A stretch of DNA of 64,000 nt from Jaenimonas drosophilae (taxonomy: Eukaryota; Euglenozoa; Kinetoplastea; Trypanosomatida; Trypanosomatidae), in NCBI GenBank assembly GCA_030849065.1, contig JASAON010001657.1:124001-188000 (forward strand). Reading direction: 5' to 3'. Positions 27,177-36,539 of this stretch are shown one piece after another (the first letter of the stretch is position 1; each line of letters starts with the position of its first letter). The notes under the pieces were generated by a model. The model worked only from the letters and a program-made list of their open reading frames with translations. It made no database searches and was not told the DNA's origin. The translations under genes and the position numbers were made by a program.

Positions 27177-30017
27177 TTATGACGTGACAAAGGAGAAGGC
27201 GGAGGTTTCACGCTCGAGCATGAGTTTCATGCGTGCTGTACCAACAAGACGGTTCAACTCATGGGTATCAAACCGAGAGAAGAGAGTAAGGGCCATGGCG
27301 TTGGGAGAGTTGGCCACCAACTTGTTTATCAAGGTGCAGTAGAAGTCAGGGAAGAGAGGCGGGCTGTAGCACACCAGTACCTCCGCCAGCTTGACGAAGT
27401 ATCGACGAAAGAAGAAACAGCGCTCTGTGAGGAGAAGTACAGGCATCTCCAAATCACTGAACTGGCCAAGAGCTCTGCGTTGCTGCTTGATGGACGTGTA
27501 TTCAGAGATGGCGACGAAGCTGTCACGGTAGTCGCGATGAAGAGCGTTTCGGAGCCTTACAAAGTCAAGGTAGGACGGAACCAAGATAATAATGCGTACG
27601 TCCCTTTCCGCCAAAGGATTGATCTTTGTGGCGTAGATTTGCTCCATGAAGTAGGTCAGTCGCTCGTCATCCACGGCGTCCAGTGAGGGCGGATTAAAGC
27701 GAACAAAGTGCTGGCGGATGGGAACCAACACACGTGAGAGCGATCCTACCTCTTCAGCATGCTGGAGAAGCATTTTCCCAGACGTGTTTTGTGACCAATT
27801 TCGGAAGGAGCTGAGAATGGTTGCGTGGCTAATATTGGTGGCAACAATGGTTTGTCGGTGTTCTGCACTCTTTCCATCCAACGCCCACGCATACACACGA
27901 CGCAGATCTGAGAGGCCGTGCGTTGTATCTTTGGGCCTCTGATTCACCAGGTTCATCACTTCAGTGACGTGCTGCCAATTCTGCTCAAGTAGTACGTGTG
28001 CTTCGTCCACAACGCACACCTCCACTGAACTCAGTGACACGGCAATATCGCCATTCTTTTCCAAACGTCGACGAAGTCCCAGTGGAGAACACAAAATGAT
28101 GTCGCTGTTTAGTGGGTGCGAGTACACATGCACACGGCTGGGCTCCAGTCGAATACCTACACAAAAGGCATCGTCAATGTTGCCATCAAACTGGCGTTGA
28201 TAGTCCTTGGGGCGTCGCTTGAAGGTAGGATCCATCGCCTCTTCCACCTCGGAGAAGTCTTGTTCAAAGGTATTAAGCTTCGGGCAGGCACTAGGATCGG
28301 CACCAAGAATCTGTACCATGGTGTAGACGTAGCGGTAGGCAATGTTTCGCATGGGGAGAAGCACAAGAAGACGTGTCTTGGAGAAGCCTCGGTCACGAAG
28401 CTCAAGGTCATGGTCGTCACCGTCGTCGTCATTCTCTTCCTCAAGAGGCTCATCTTCTTCCTCACGTTGACGCTTGGCCTTTCCCCCCTTTCCCTTGTGG
28501 GACTTCTTGGAAGCGGCGCGTCGTTGTCGCTTTCGGGCAGCGAGAATCGTGTCGTGGGCAACAACGATGGATCGTGCCTTGAACCAGTGATTCAGGAGAT
28601 GAAGTACGTAGATCTCACAGCGCGACTCCGCGTTGGCCCAGCAGCGCGTTGAATCAAGAAGGTCTGGGTACGCCATGAGGAGGTCCAGCTGACCACGTTC
28701 TTCAGCGGTGAGGGGAGCGAAACCCTCTGCGGAAGGGAGGTGTTCCTTCCACATGCGTTCACGATAGACACACCACATGTCCCACAACGCACTGTGTAGG
28801 TATGGTGGCTTTTCCATGGAAGAAGTTGTGTGAAGGTGCGCTGACTTTGTGGCAGAGGATGAACCGTTGCTACCCGTCGCTGTGGGGCAAAAAGGCGAGT
28901 GGAGTTGAGCTTCCACCGCCCGCTCCGTTGCCCGAATGGAGAGGTTTTCTGGATGAGCCGCAGCTAGTTCAGCCGACCCAATGAAGAGCACGCCGAGCTG
29001 CTTCTTATCCACAGAGGTCTCCAACTCCTTGCGTCGCCGAATCTGCTCGTCGTTGGAATGGGTGAGCGCGGAGATAGCATCCTGTGAAAGAGGCACTGAC
29101 TGAAGAGCATCTGTCGCAGTACTTGAGCTACGGAATGCCCGAATGGTATTGAGATGAAATTTCTGCATCCATGGATCATCACGCTCTAAGATACCGCCGC
29201 CTTCCTTCAAGTCAAGACGGTCGAGTTGAATGGAGCTCATCTTAAACTGAGGAAGCAGCACCTTCGATTCACTACGACGTGCAGCATCGTCCGTGTGATC
29301 TTCTTCCTCCTCATACGCACCTTCCACTTCTTCCTCGTCATCCTCTTCATCTTCCTCTCCTTCTTCTTCGCCCTCATCATCTTCGTCGTCACCACTCTCT
29401 GAGTCATCTTCCACCAGGGCACCAGATTCATCCACGCGGTAAGTATCGTTGAAGCCTTCTTCGTTGTCATCGTCCAGAAGATCAAACAATGGATTATCAG
29501 AAGCCTCACCAACCGCTTCGTCGTCTTCTTCATCATCCATAAGAAAGCCATCGAACTCATTGCCATCTTCTTCATCTGTCTCCTCCTCAGGTGCATCGTT
29601 CGAACCATCCGACGGGTGGTCAGATTCATCGTCGGGTACTTCAGATGAAGCAACAGAGGCATCATCTGCAACCTCATCATCTTGAGATTGCGCTTCTTCA
29701 TCTTCATCTTCCTTCTCTCTGCCATGCTCCTGCCGTCTAACCTTTGTCTTCACACCGAGCATCCTTTGAAGGCGGTGTAGCTTCTTGTCGCGTCGGTCTT
29801 CCTCGGCTTCAGAGTCTGTAGAGGCCTCGTCATCACTGGAAGAGCTGATCTGAGCTAGCTGTTCAGCCTCACGTTGGGCAGCATAGTACTCAACCCGCTC
29901 ATTTTGCTTCTGTCGTCGGACTTCCTTTGAAGCACCCTTCGTTCCACGGCGTTGCTTGGAGGCCTGACGCTTTTGCTTTGCGTTGAGCTTCTTGAAGAAG
30001 CCACCGGGCTTTCCCAT
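27177..30017 (-). CDS. UTP25: UTP25/DEF small-subunit processome protein
   Basis: Protein of 946 residues with ATG at 30015-30017. The first 50 residues are very basic (nucleolar-type signal). Residues 55-260 are strongly acidic, and the rest matches the Utp25 family: ILAARKRQRR, then RLLVLLPMRNIAYRYV, the DDAFCVGIR segment, VVDEAHVLLEQNWQHVTEVMNLVNQRPK and RQTIVATN. Family role: a nucleolar factor for early 18S rRNA processing with a helicase-like fold that lacks a functional ATPase site. No Walker A GKT is present here either, although the DEAH-like residues are intact, which is less common in this family. The zebrafish homologue is Def. Confidence 0.93.
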   Translation of the reverse strand: MGKPGGFFKKLNAKQKRQASKQRRGTKGASKEVRRQKQNERVEYYAAQREAEQLAQISSSSDDEASTDSEAEEDRRDKKLHRLQRMLGVKTKVRRQEHGREKEDEDEEAQSQDDEVADDASVASSEVPDDESDHPSDGSNDAPEEETDEEDGNEFDGFLMDDEEDDEAVGEASDNPLFDLLDDDNEEGFNDTYRVDESGALVEDDSESGDDEDDEGEEEGEEDEEDDEEEVEGAYEEEEDHTDDAARRSESKVLLPQFKMSSIQLDRLDLKEGGGILERDDPWMQKFHLNTIRAFRSSSTATDALQSVPLSQDAISALTHSNDEQIRRRKELETSVDKKQLGVLFIGSAELAAAHPENLSIRATERAVEAQLHSPFCPTATGSNGSSSATKSAHLHTTSSMEKPPYLHSALWDMWCVYRERMWKEHLPSAEGFAPLTAEERGQLDLLMAYPDLLDSTRCWANAESRCEIYVLHLLNHWFKARSIVVAHDTILAARKRQRRAASKKSHKGKGGKAKRQREEEDEPLEEENDDDGDDHDLELRDRGFSKTRLLVLLPMRNIAYRYVYTMVQILGADPSACPKLNTFEQDFSEVEEAMDPTFKRRPKDYQRQFDGNIDDAFCVGIRLEPSRVHVYSHPLNSDIILCSPLGLRRRLEKNGDIAVSLSSVEVCVVDEAHVLLEQNWQHVTEVMNLVNQRPKDTTHGLSDLRRVYAWALDGKSAEHRQTIVATNISHATILSSFRNWSQNTSGKMLLQHAEEVGSLSRVLVPIRQHFVRFNPPSLDAVDDERLTYFMEQIYATKINPLAERDVRIIILVPSYLDFVRLRNALHRDYRDSFVAISEYTSIKQQRRALGQFSDLEMPVLLLTERCFFFRRYFVKLAEVLVCYSPPLFPDFYCTLINKLVANSPNAMALTLFSRFDTHELNRLVGTARMKLMLERETSAFSFVTS

Positions 30018-30172
30018 GGGATTATGCTCCTACGTGATTACCCCAACACCAACTGGTCTAGAAAACAAACAGAAAAATTCAATAATGTAGTGCAAGAATG
30101 ACAATTAATGATAATGCTGGAGAGGCAACAACACGGTTACTCACCATCTTCACGTAGCAGAGATGTTGGGAT

Positions 30173-30697
30173 TTAGGCAGCTGCGTTGGTCGCGTCAACC
30201 ACTCCAGCTGCCTCCCACAGGTCACACTGAGCCTGCACTACACCGAGTGCATGGCTGACAACGAGCTGATATAGTCTCTGGCACTCCATCATTTCCTTCG
30301 ATGGGCAGGATCGAAAGTAGTGCAGCACATTGTGCTTGGCTACGCAATCGTCATCATGCAAGGATGTCTCGGCCACCATTGAATCGCTCTCACCAATACA
30401 TGAAGAAGTGGTGACCTGCCAACGTCGAATGGTTTCATGGGCGGTAGAGGTGGGAGAATTGACGCCATCATTACAATCAGACGCAACTGTAGACTCCGTA
30501 GAACTGAGGTACACCGTCGGAACAAGTGAGCCGCTGTACGAGGGCATCGAGTCCATGCAAATGAGACATCCACGGTCTTCTTCAAGTTTCTGCATGGAAC
30601 TAAATGAGAAGGCTGCAGATCGTAAAGCAGAGTGAAGCTCATCTCGCAGCCGCTCCAGCTTCTCGGCGCACTCCAACCAGCCTTTATCCCGTTGCAT
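30173..30697 (-). CDS. Small protein of unknown function
   Basis: Protein of 174 residues with ATG at 30695-30697. It starts with a helical, charged segment (GWLECAEKLERLRDELHSAL) and has a single CLIC pair near residue 44, a Ser/Thr-rich middle and a helical C terminus (LYQLVVSHALGVVQAQ). No domain, signal peptide or membrane segment is recognised. It is called a gene because it has a clean ATG, sits on the coding strand with spacers of 155 and 394 nt to its neighbours, and shows no low-complexity bias. Confidence 0.6.
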   Translation of the reverse strand: MQRDKGWLECAEKLERLRDELHSALRSAAFSFSSMQKLEEDRGCLICMDSMPSYSGSLVPTVYLSSTESTVASDCNDGVNSPTSTAHETIRRWQVTTSSCIGESDSMVAETSLHDDDCVAKHNVLHYFRSCPSKEMMECQRLYQLVVSHALGVVQAQCDLWEAAGVVDATNAAA

Positions 30698-31091
30698 CTC
30701 TCACACAGCACTACAGCACACGGTACTACTGAGAATCAGAAAAGGAAAGATAAAACAGGTAGCCAAATACCGGAATGTGGTAGCAGAGTTCGTCGTGGAA
30801 TGTACGTTCACCTACTTGGTCGAGCATCAGTCGCGTGTGCATCACATTAAGTTTTTTTTTTTTTTGCGGTAGGTATGTGAGCGAGGAGACATCTCTGACA
30901 GCCAGTAGCGCACCCCGAACCTTCCTGTCGAGCACAAACACGCACATCGTGCAGAAAACAAACGCGATGCGAACGCAGTCGCAGCACGACTGAAATGAAG
31001 CATCTACCAAATGCGTGCCCGGCTTCTTCCTGAAAAACTGTACACACACAAAAACTATATCTGAGATTGGTAGTGGGTGATTGGGTGATGG
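30698..31091 (-). other. Intergenic spacer with a 15-nt T run
   Basis: This 394-nt spacer has a plus-strand T run at about 30851-30865, which is an A run on the coding strand. No gene was seen. Confidence 0.5.
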
Positions 31092-32027
31092 TTAATCCTC
31101 CATCAAGTTGTACACCTCCTGTTTCTTACCAATACGCACGGTCTGTTTCGCCGGTGTTGCGTCCTGAGGACCAGGAGAATGAGAGGAGAGGTTGTTTTGG
31201 TTAAAAAAGTCAAGAGGGTTCTCCAACGTCCACACGTCGACCTTCACATAGAGCGAAGCAACGGTAGAGAGGTGTTGTTCCACTAGGGCACGGTCAACGA
31301 CCAGAGTTGACGGGGCTCCATCGGTGCTCTTCTCCGACGATGCGTAGATTTTGCCAGCGCTATTGATGAGGTGGATCTGATGAGGAGGGATGCGATTGTT
31401 TCTGGAGAAGAGAAAAACCACAAGTTGTTTAATGCGGTCGACGCTGTAGGTCCCTGCCGCATCACCCGATGTGCGCTTGATGTCAATGCGAGTGACAAGA
31501 ACGGAGTCATCTACTGAAAATCCCTTGGAGGTGAAGGGGTTCAAATTCTGCTGAAATACACGTGGAATAATCCAGCGTGCTGATACCTGACTTGTGCCAG
31601 GTTGACGCTTGATCTCCATCTCATCATCATCAAAGGAGAAGTGGATGTGGAGAACGTCCTTCTGTCCAAGGAAAGTTCGTAAATCTTGAAAGTGGGAAAC
31701 GTTCCAATGCCCGCAACGCTCTGAGGTGTCTGGAATGGTATGGGCAGTATGCTGGCGCATCACTTCATTGTCAGAGTTGGCAAAGTAGTAGCTGTACTTG
31801 GGAATGGGTGGCTTCTTATAATGAATGTATAATCCAACATCACCCGTACCATCGGCGAGGACGAGGTGGAAATGAAACTTGACGCCGGTGAATGCTTTCA
31901 CGATATCACTATCCAGACAATCACCCGCGCGGTGTTTGGACGTAAAGTTGGGAATCGACCAGATAAATCGTCGTCCGCTTGTGTCTACGGACTCCATCTT
32001 CCCAAACCGTTCCTTGAATAATCCCAT
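31092..32027 (-). CDS. MATH (TRAF-like) domain protein
   Basis: Protein of 311 residues with ATG at 32025-32027. A MATH-type beta-sandwich runs from about residue 18 to 170: FIWSIPNF, then KFHFHLVLADGTGDVGLYIH, HWNVSHFQDLR and LHIHFSF. A C-terminal region of about 140 residues follows (KQLVVFLFSRNNRI, LVVDRALVEQHLSTVASLYVKVDVW), which looks like a compact alpha/beta domain that I cannot name. No BTB, RING or peptidase partner domain is present. MATH domains bind short peptide motifs, so an adaptor role is inferred. The short tail is Ser/Pro-rich. Confidence 0.75.
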   Translation of the reverse strand: MGLFKERFGKMESVDTSGRRFIWSIPNFTSKHRAGDCLDSDIVKAFTGVKFHFHLVLADGTGDVGLYIHYKKPPIPKYSYYFANSDNEVMRQHTAHTIPDTSERCGHWNVSHFQDLRTFLGQKDVLHIHFSFDDDEMEIKRQPGTSQVSARWIIPRVFQQNLNPFTSKGFSVDDSVLVTRIDIKRTSGDAAGTYSVDRIKQLVVFLFSRNNRIPPHQIHLINSAGKIYASSEKSTDGAPSTLVVDRALVEQHLSTVASLYVKVDVWTLENPLDFFNQNNLSSHSPGPQDATPAKQTVRIGKKQEVYNLMED

Positions 32028-33144
32028 TGTTCCTATACAACTAACACCACGTGTGTATGAATAGATTTAAAAGCCTTCCAAAGTTACGTAGAAGAAAGGA
32101 AGAAAGAGACAAAACAGCGAGCATGATACAACGGGTGAAGTAATGAGTGACATCCGCGTACAACACACGGCGCTGTCGCCGAAACATTTGTTTTTTTTTG
32201 CTTTGGGAACGTGTCCATGGCGGACACTTCACTCGCAGTTCGTCAGAGTCGTTCCGACCCAGCTACATCCGAAGACTGACATTTTAGAGGAGAAAAAAAC
32301 AAACTGAATGAAAGACGAATCCGAGTGAATCTCTCATCATTGAAGGATGCTGTGTTTGTTGGTACGTTTGTGTATGCGTGTGTGTCTGGAGAGATGAAAC
32401 GCAAAATTGGAAGACCCAACGAACCAAACAAGCGGAGACGCAATCTCACACATCACTCTTTCAAAAGAAACTAAATGAGCACGGCACATCTTTTGTTCTG
32501 TGTGATGGTGGAACGCAAAAAGAGGCTAGTGGGAGAGGTCGGTCGCAAAGGCTGTTTGTGTATTACACGTCACCGGAAGCACATGTACTGGAACCCGTGG
32601 TGCTTCATCCCATGTACCCTTCTTCAGACTCCGTCAACGACATAGGGGTCGATGGTGACTTCCTTGGCAGCCAGCTGCAGTACTACCCAACTGTATGTGT
32701 AGCTTTCAGAGAAACTCAAAACGGGGAACCTCAAGTGATGGAGGCTGAGTTCGACAACTCCATAGCTTCTCGTCATTCGTTCAAAACACGCTGGTTGTGT
32801 TCAGTCTCCAGCACGACAACTCCCACACAACAACTTCCCATGACACAATTGAGTAGTGGATACGTCACCAAGATGAATCGGTGAAGAGAACACAAATGCG
32901 GGATGAGGAGTGTAGTTACATCGTGCAAACACAGGAGCTGATATATGCAGTCAGACATGACACAAGCAGGATGTTCTCTCTTGGTTTGACTGTGTTCATC
33001 GGTTCCTGCACTGCTCGTTGAGCAGAGGCAACATGCTGGCTCATCAGGCCAGCACACAACACCACAAGAGAAAATGAAACAAGATGTCAAAGTAATTCAC
33101 TGTATACAAGAGAAAAAAAAACTTTGTCACAAATTCACAATTGT
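32028..33144. other. 1.1-kb gene-free stretch
   Basis: The longest open frame is a plus-strand one (32378-32884) that starts with GTG, runs against the coding direction and resembles no family. No RNA gene was recognised. Adenine-rich runs at 33110-33120 and 32194-32201 read as pyrimidine tracts on one strand or the other. Confidence 0.5.
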
Positions 33145-36100
33145 TCATTTCCAGACCTCAAAGTTCAGGGTTACTAAGGTTCCTACGAAGCCACCCACTA
33201 GGAATACAAAATTAGTTATCCCCATGACAAGGTATGCCGCAATGTTGGTGTTGCGCGTGCTGTCAAACTCATCATAGCAGGTGGTGGTGAACTTGGAAAT
33301 GGCTCGCTGCAGACTAGGACAGTACGGGCACAACAACTGATGAGCTTGCTCCTGCGATTCATAATGAGTAGCATTGCACAGCGTTTTCCAGCCACTGCAG
33401 GAACGCTGAATCTCAACCTCCATACAAGCAAATGTGGTTCCACTAGACATGGTGACCTCCCAAGCAGAGAGGCTTGGTTGAGCAAACAACAGATTTAGAA
33501 TAATCTGAAATCCCAACGTGAGATGGGTGATGAGCACCGCAGCACACATGACAAAGTAGAAGCCTCTGCACACCGTAATCCAGAAGTTGATCAGCCTGCA
33601 CAGAGGGAAGTATCGGGTGCAAAGGCGGCCGGTACAACACTGGCACTCAAATCGCCCATCGTCCTGGAAATAAAGCCGATTTGCATGGATGATCTGGAGG
33701 GGCGAGACAGCGTAGTTCTCGGCGTTATTGTGAATACCGTTGTAGTGCACAGACTGCCGACGATTAGGGGGCAGATTAGAGCGGGAGAGAGAGTTCTGAC
33801 GTGGGTGGCAGCTGTGGCTGTTGTTTCCTCGATCATGGGCCTGTTGAATCATTTCGTAGTAGTGGTCCATGCCCCAGTTGCGCTTCTGTCGCGTCTCCTG
33901 TCGCCGTCGGTACAGATAGAATCCCCAAAAGAAGGCAACAAAGGTCACAGGGCACGTGAGAAGCAAGGAATCAATGACAAAGGCGTATGTGAGGTTGTTG
34001 AGGTAGTAACGATCAGAGCTTAGCTTCGCCATCCACTCATCGGGACCAGTGCTGAGAACATGTGTAACAAGGAAGCAGGCGATGCAGAAGGCAAACATCA
34101 CCATGTGCCAGACGGAGAGAGCCACTCGCAGCTGATTATGGGTGTAACCAAAGAGTCGAGATGGCTCATCCTCAATAAGTGCCTTGTGAACCTGGCTCGG
34201 TGCTTTTGCTTCCTTGCACTCTACCGCGTGGGGCACCCACAATGAAAATGGCATTTCTCCCCCAGCTGGTACCTTGTTGAAAGAGGGGGTAGTGGGTGAC
34301 TTAACCACATCCTGCATTTCTCCACTGATGTTTGGAACAAGTTGGTGACCTCCTTGGCTGTTGTCCGCTACTCGACATAGAGCAGGCTGAAAGGAGTTGT
34401 TTTGATAGCGGTTGTCTAGGGTGAAGGGGCGCTCCGTCTCTGAGGCAGAGAGACCCCGCCGTTCGCCCGCAATGATGCTGTTTCCAGCATGACTGCTTAT
34501 GCGCGAGCTTCGGAAGGAGCTATTGGAGTGTTGCGAGCCAAATGGGATAGTAGGGGGTATATTTGCATCCTCACCATCCGCCGAGGATGGCGAGCTATCC
34601 ATGTCGTCGAATTCATCATCGCTTTCGTCGTGGTGATCTCCCTCTTGTGGAGGGTTGACCGTCATGGTACCATTCAGGAAGAATTGGCCACCTGTGGCTG
34701 CCAGTGAGCCAATGGAGCTGTTGTTGCTGAAGATTTGTGGGGGTGAATGCTCATGCGCCACGTGTATGGGAGCAGAAGGGACAGGAGCAAGCGCCGGTGG
34801 AAGTGTAACGGCCAGGGACGAAGCAGTGCTACTTGGGGCAGGGAAGGTACCCGAGGCTGGGGTGCTATGGACAGGAAGTACAGGGGAGGTTGTTGGTGAG
34901 CTCCGCACCGGTACTGTGGCCGATGCCATGGCTGCGCTTTGGGCGGGGGCAAGTGGTACAGGTGGGACGTCCGGAGGATGGGGCCTAACTTCAACGTCGT
35001 CTAAAGGCCCAGATTCTTGTGTACTTGGTAGCGCACTTGGTGCACGACCCCATGATCTTGCACTGCCAGGACGATTCATGGAACTGGCAGATGTAGCAAC
35101 TCCAGTGCTAGGAAAATTAGAGCTGGATTGAGCTCCCAAGACGGAGCTACCTTTCCCACTACTGAAGGGACGTACGGGCCCGTTGGCACCTTGAGGAGCA
35201 GGACAGTCGCGCATGATCGGCGCGTGTGCATTTCTGGGGCTCCTCTCCTCTGTTGCGGATGGATGAGCAGAAGAATCCGCCGCAGAGTTGCCCCTCCCGG
35301 AGCCCTGACGTACGGTCGTGACGTGCGGTGGCAGGTGCGACATTGGGTCATTGGTATTGACGGACTGGAGCATGAAAGAGTTGTTGCGAGAGTCTTCGTC
35401 AGAGGCTTCTTGGCCGCTCGACGTCACGAACTGAAGTTGATCTGGGGCGGCGCTCGAGGGTTGGGCTGTGCTAGGTGGTGGCGTTTCAAGAATGGCTGGT
35501 GGAAGAGGAAGAATGGACTCCACCTCATCCTCTGTGGTGTCCGCAGCTTGGCCAAACGCAGACGATTGCGGAGAGCGTTCCAGCACCCGTGGGCTGCGAT
35601 GATTTGGACTGTGCTCTTCTGCCGTACTCCCGAGACGGCGGCGGTGCTGCGGGTGATGAAGCGGGACAGGGTAGGCGTGGACAGCCTGTGGAGCAGGTGC
35701 CTTTGGAGGCATTCCTTCATGACCACCTGCTGAGACTGCGGAACTTTCTTCCAAGTCCATCTTTGGCGTTCGCAGTGCTTGAGAAGCTGCCTGGTCTGAT
35801 AGACGTGTACTGGGCTTCGTCATGACACTTGAAGTTTGCGCGCGTGCGCTGAGAACATCCTGGGAAAATTTGGTGGTCGGCGATCCACTTGTTCCTACAC
35901 GAGCGCCGCAAACACTCTCACGTGGAGAGAGGGGGTTGGTGCTGCCATTCTTCAGTGGGGATGACTCCACTGGTACAGCGATTTGGAGGGTACCTGGAGT
36001 ATCTACGGAGTCTGATGCATTCACGGGTGGCGACACAGCGTTCTGATTGGGAGAAAGATACAAAGGGGAACGATGTGATCCATAGCCGTCGTCGCTGGGC

Positions 36101-36348
36101 GTTGGCATTGTGTTTTTGCCCGACGAGAGAAACGGGGCACGTGCCACCGCACTCGTCACGGCAGTATTAGACGCACTAAAGGTCTTTAACGCCGCAACTG
36201 GGTCTGGAAGCGTGCTGCGGAGGGTTGGAGCGGTTGGAGGACGCTTGGTGCTTTGACTCGCAGTGGGGTCTTTAGCGGGTGATGGGAGTTCGACGTTGCT
36301 CGAAGGAGGTGAAGACGTAGCGGCGGTTGGTCTCGAATCAATCAGCAT
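33145..36348 (-). CDS. Tetraspanin-like four-pass membrane protein with long disordered N-terminal tail
   Basis: Protein of 1067 residues. The first 740 are Ser/Pro/Ala-rich and likely disordered. Four transmembrane helices follow near residues 743-766, 783-808, 927-955 and 1037-1062. A roughly 120-residue basic loop with paired cysteines (FECQCCTGRLCTRYF) separates helices 2 and 3. A roughly 80-residue loop between helices 3 and 4 contains about six cysteines (CMEVEIQRSC, LC, CPYC, TTCYDEF). Four helices with a large Cys-containing loop before the last are the tetraspanin plan, but the CCG signature is replaced by CSG and the tail is huge, so the family is uncertain. The C-terminal tail is very short (EVWK). 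It could be a flagellar or plasma membrane organiser. Confidence 0.72.
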   Translation of the reverse strand: MLIDSRPTAATSSPPSSNVELPSPAKDPTASQSTKRPPTAPTLRSTLPDPVAALKTFSASNTAVTSAVARAPFLSSGKNTMPTPSDDGYGSHRSPLYLSPNQNAVSPPVNASDSVDTPGTLQIAVPVESSPLKNGSTNPLSPRESVCGARVGTSGSPTTKFSQDVLSARAQTSSVMTKPSTRLSDQAASQALRTPKMDLEESSAVSAGGHEGMPPKAPAPQAVHAYPVPLHHPQHRRRLGSTAEEHSPNHRSPRVLERSPQSSAFGQAADTTEDEVESILPLPPAILETPPPSTAQPSSAAPDQLQFVTSSGQEASDEDSRNNSFMLQSVNTNDPMSHLPPHVTTVRQGSGRGNSAADSSAHPSATEERSPRNAHAPIMRDCPAPQGANGPVRPFSSGKGSSVLGAQSSSNFPSTGVATSASSMNRPGSARSWGRAPSALPSTQESGPLDDVEVRPHPPDVPPVPLAPAQSAAMASATVPVRSSPTTSPVLPVHSTPASGTFPAPSSTASSLAVTLPPALAPVPSAPIHVAHEHSPPQIFSNNSSIGSLAATGGQFFLNGTMTVNPPQEGDHHDESDDEFDDMDSSPSSADGEDANIPPTIPFGSQHSNSSFRSSRISSHAGNSIIAGERRGLSASETERPFTLDNRYQNNSFQPALCRVADNSQGGHQLVPNISGEMQDVVKSPTTPSFNKVPAGGEMPFSLWVPHAVECKEAKAPSQVHKALIEDEPSRLFGYTHNQLRVALSVWHMVMFAFCIACFLVTHVLSTGPDEWMAKLSSDRYYLNNLTYAFVIDSLLLTCPVTFVAFFWGFYLYRRRQETRQKRNWGMDHYYEMIQQAHDRGNNSHSCHPRQNSLSRSNLPPNRRQSVHYNGIHNNAENYAVSPLQIIHANRLYFQDDGRFECQCCTGRLCTRYFPLCRLINFWITVCRGFYFVMCAAVLITHLTLGFQIILNLLFAQPSLSAWEVTMSSGTTFACMEVEIQRSCSGWKTLCNATHYESQEQAHQLLCPYCPSLQRAISKFTTTCYDEFDSTRNTNIAAYLVMGITNFVFLVGGFVGTLVTLNFEVWK

Positions 36349-36539
36349 CGCAAACTACTACTCAGCAAGCAACAAGATAAATAGAGGTGAGGAAGATGTC
36401 ATCTATTGTGCACAAATGCCTAAAATAACAACAAGTGTTTCCTCATCAGAAGAACACGTGAGACGCATCAATGTTGAAAGTTTGTTATGTGCTTGCAAAT
36501 GTGCAAGTGTTAAAGTAGAGCACTCAATCCTTGTGTAGA

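Noticed and set aside
32378..32884. 168-codon plus-strand frame
   Set aside because: Starts with GTG, runs against the direction of every other gene, and has no recognisable features.
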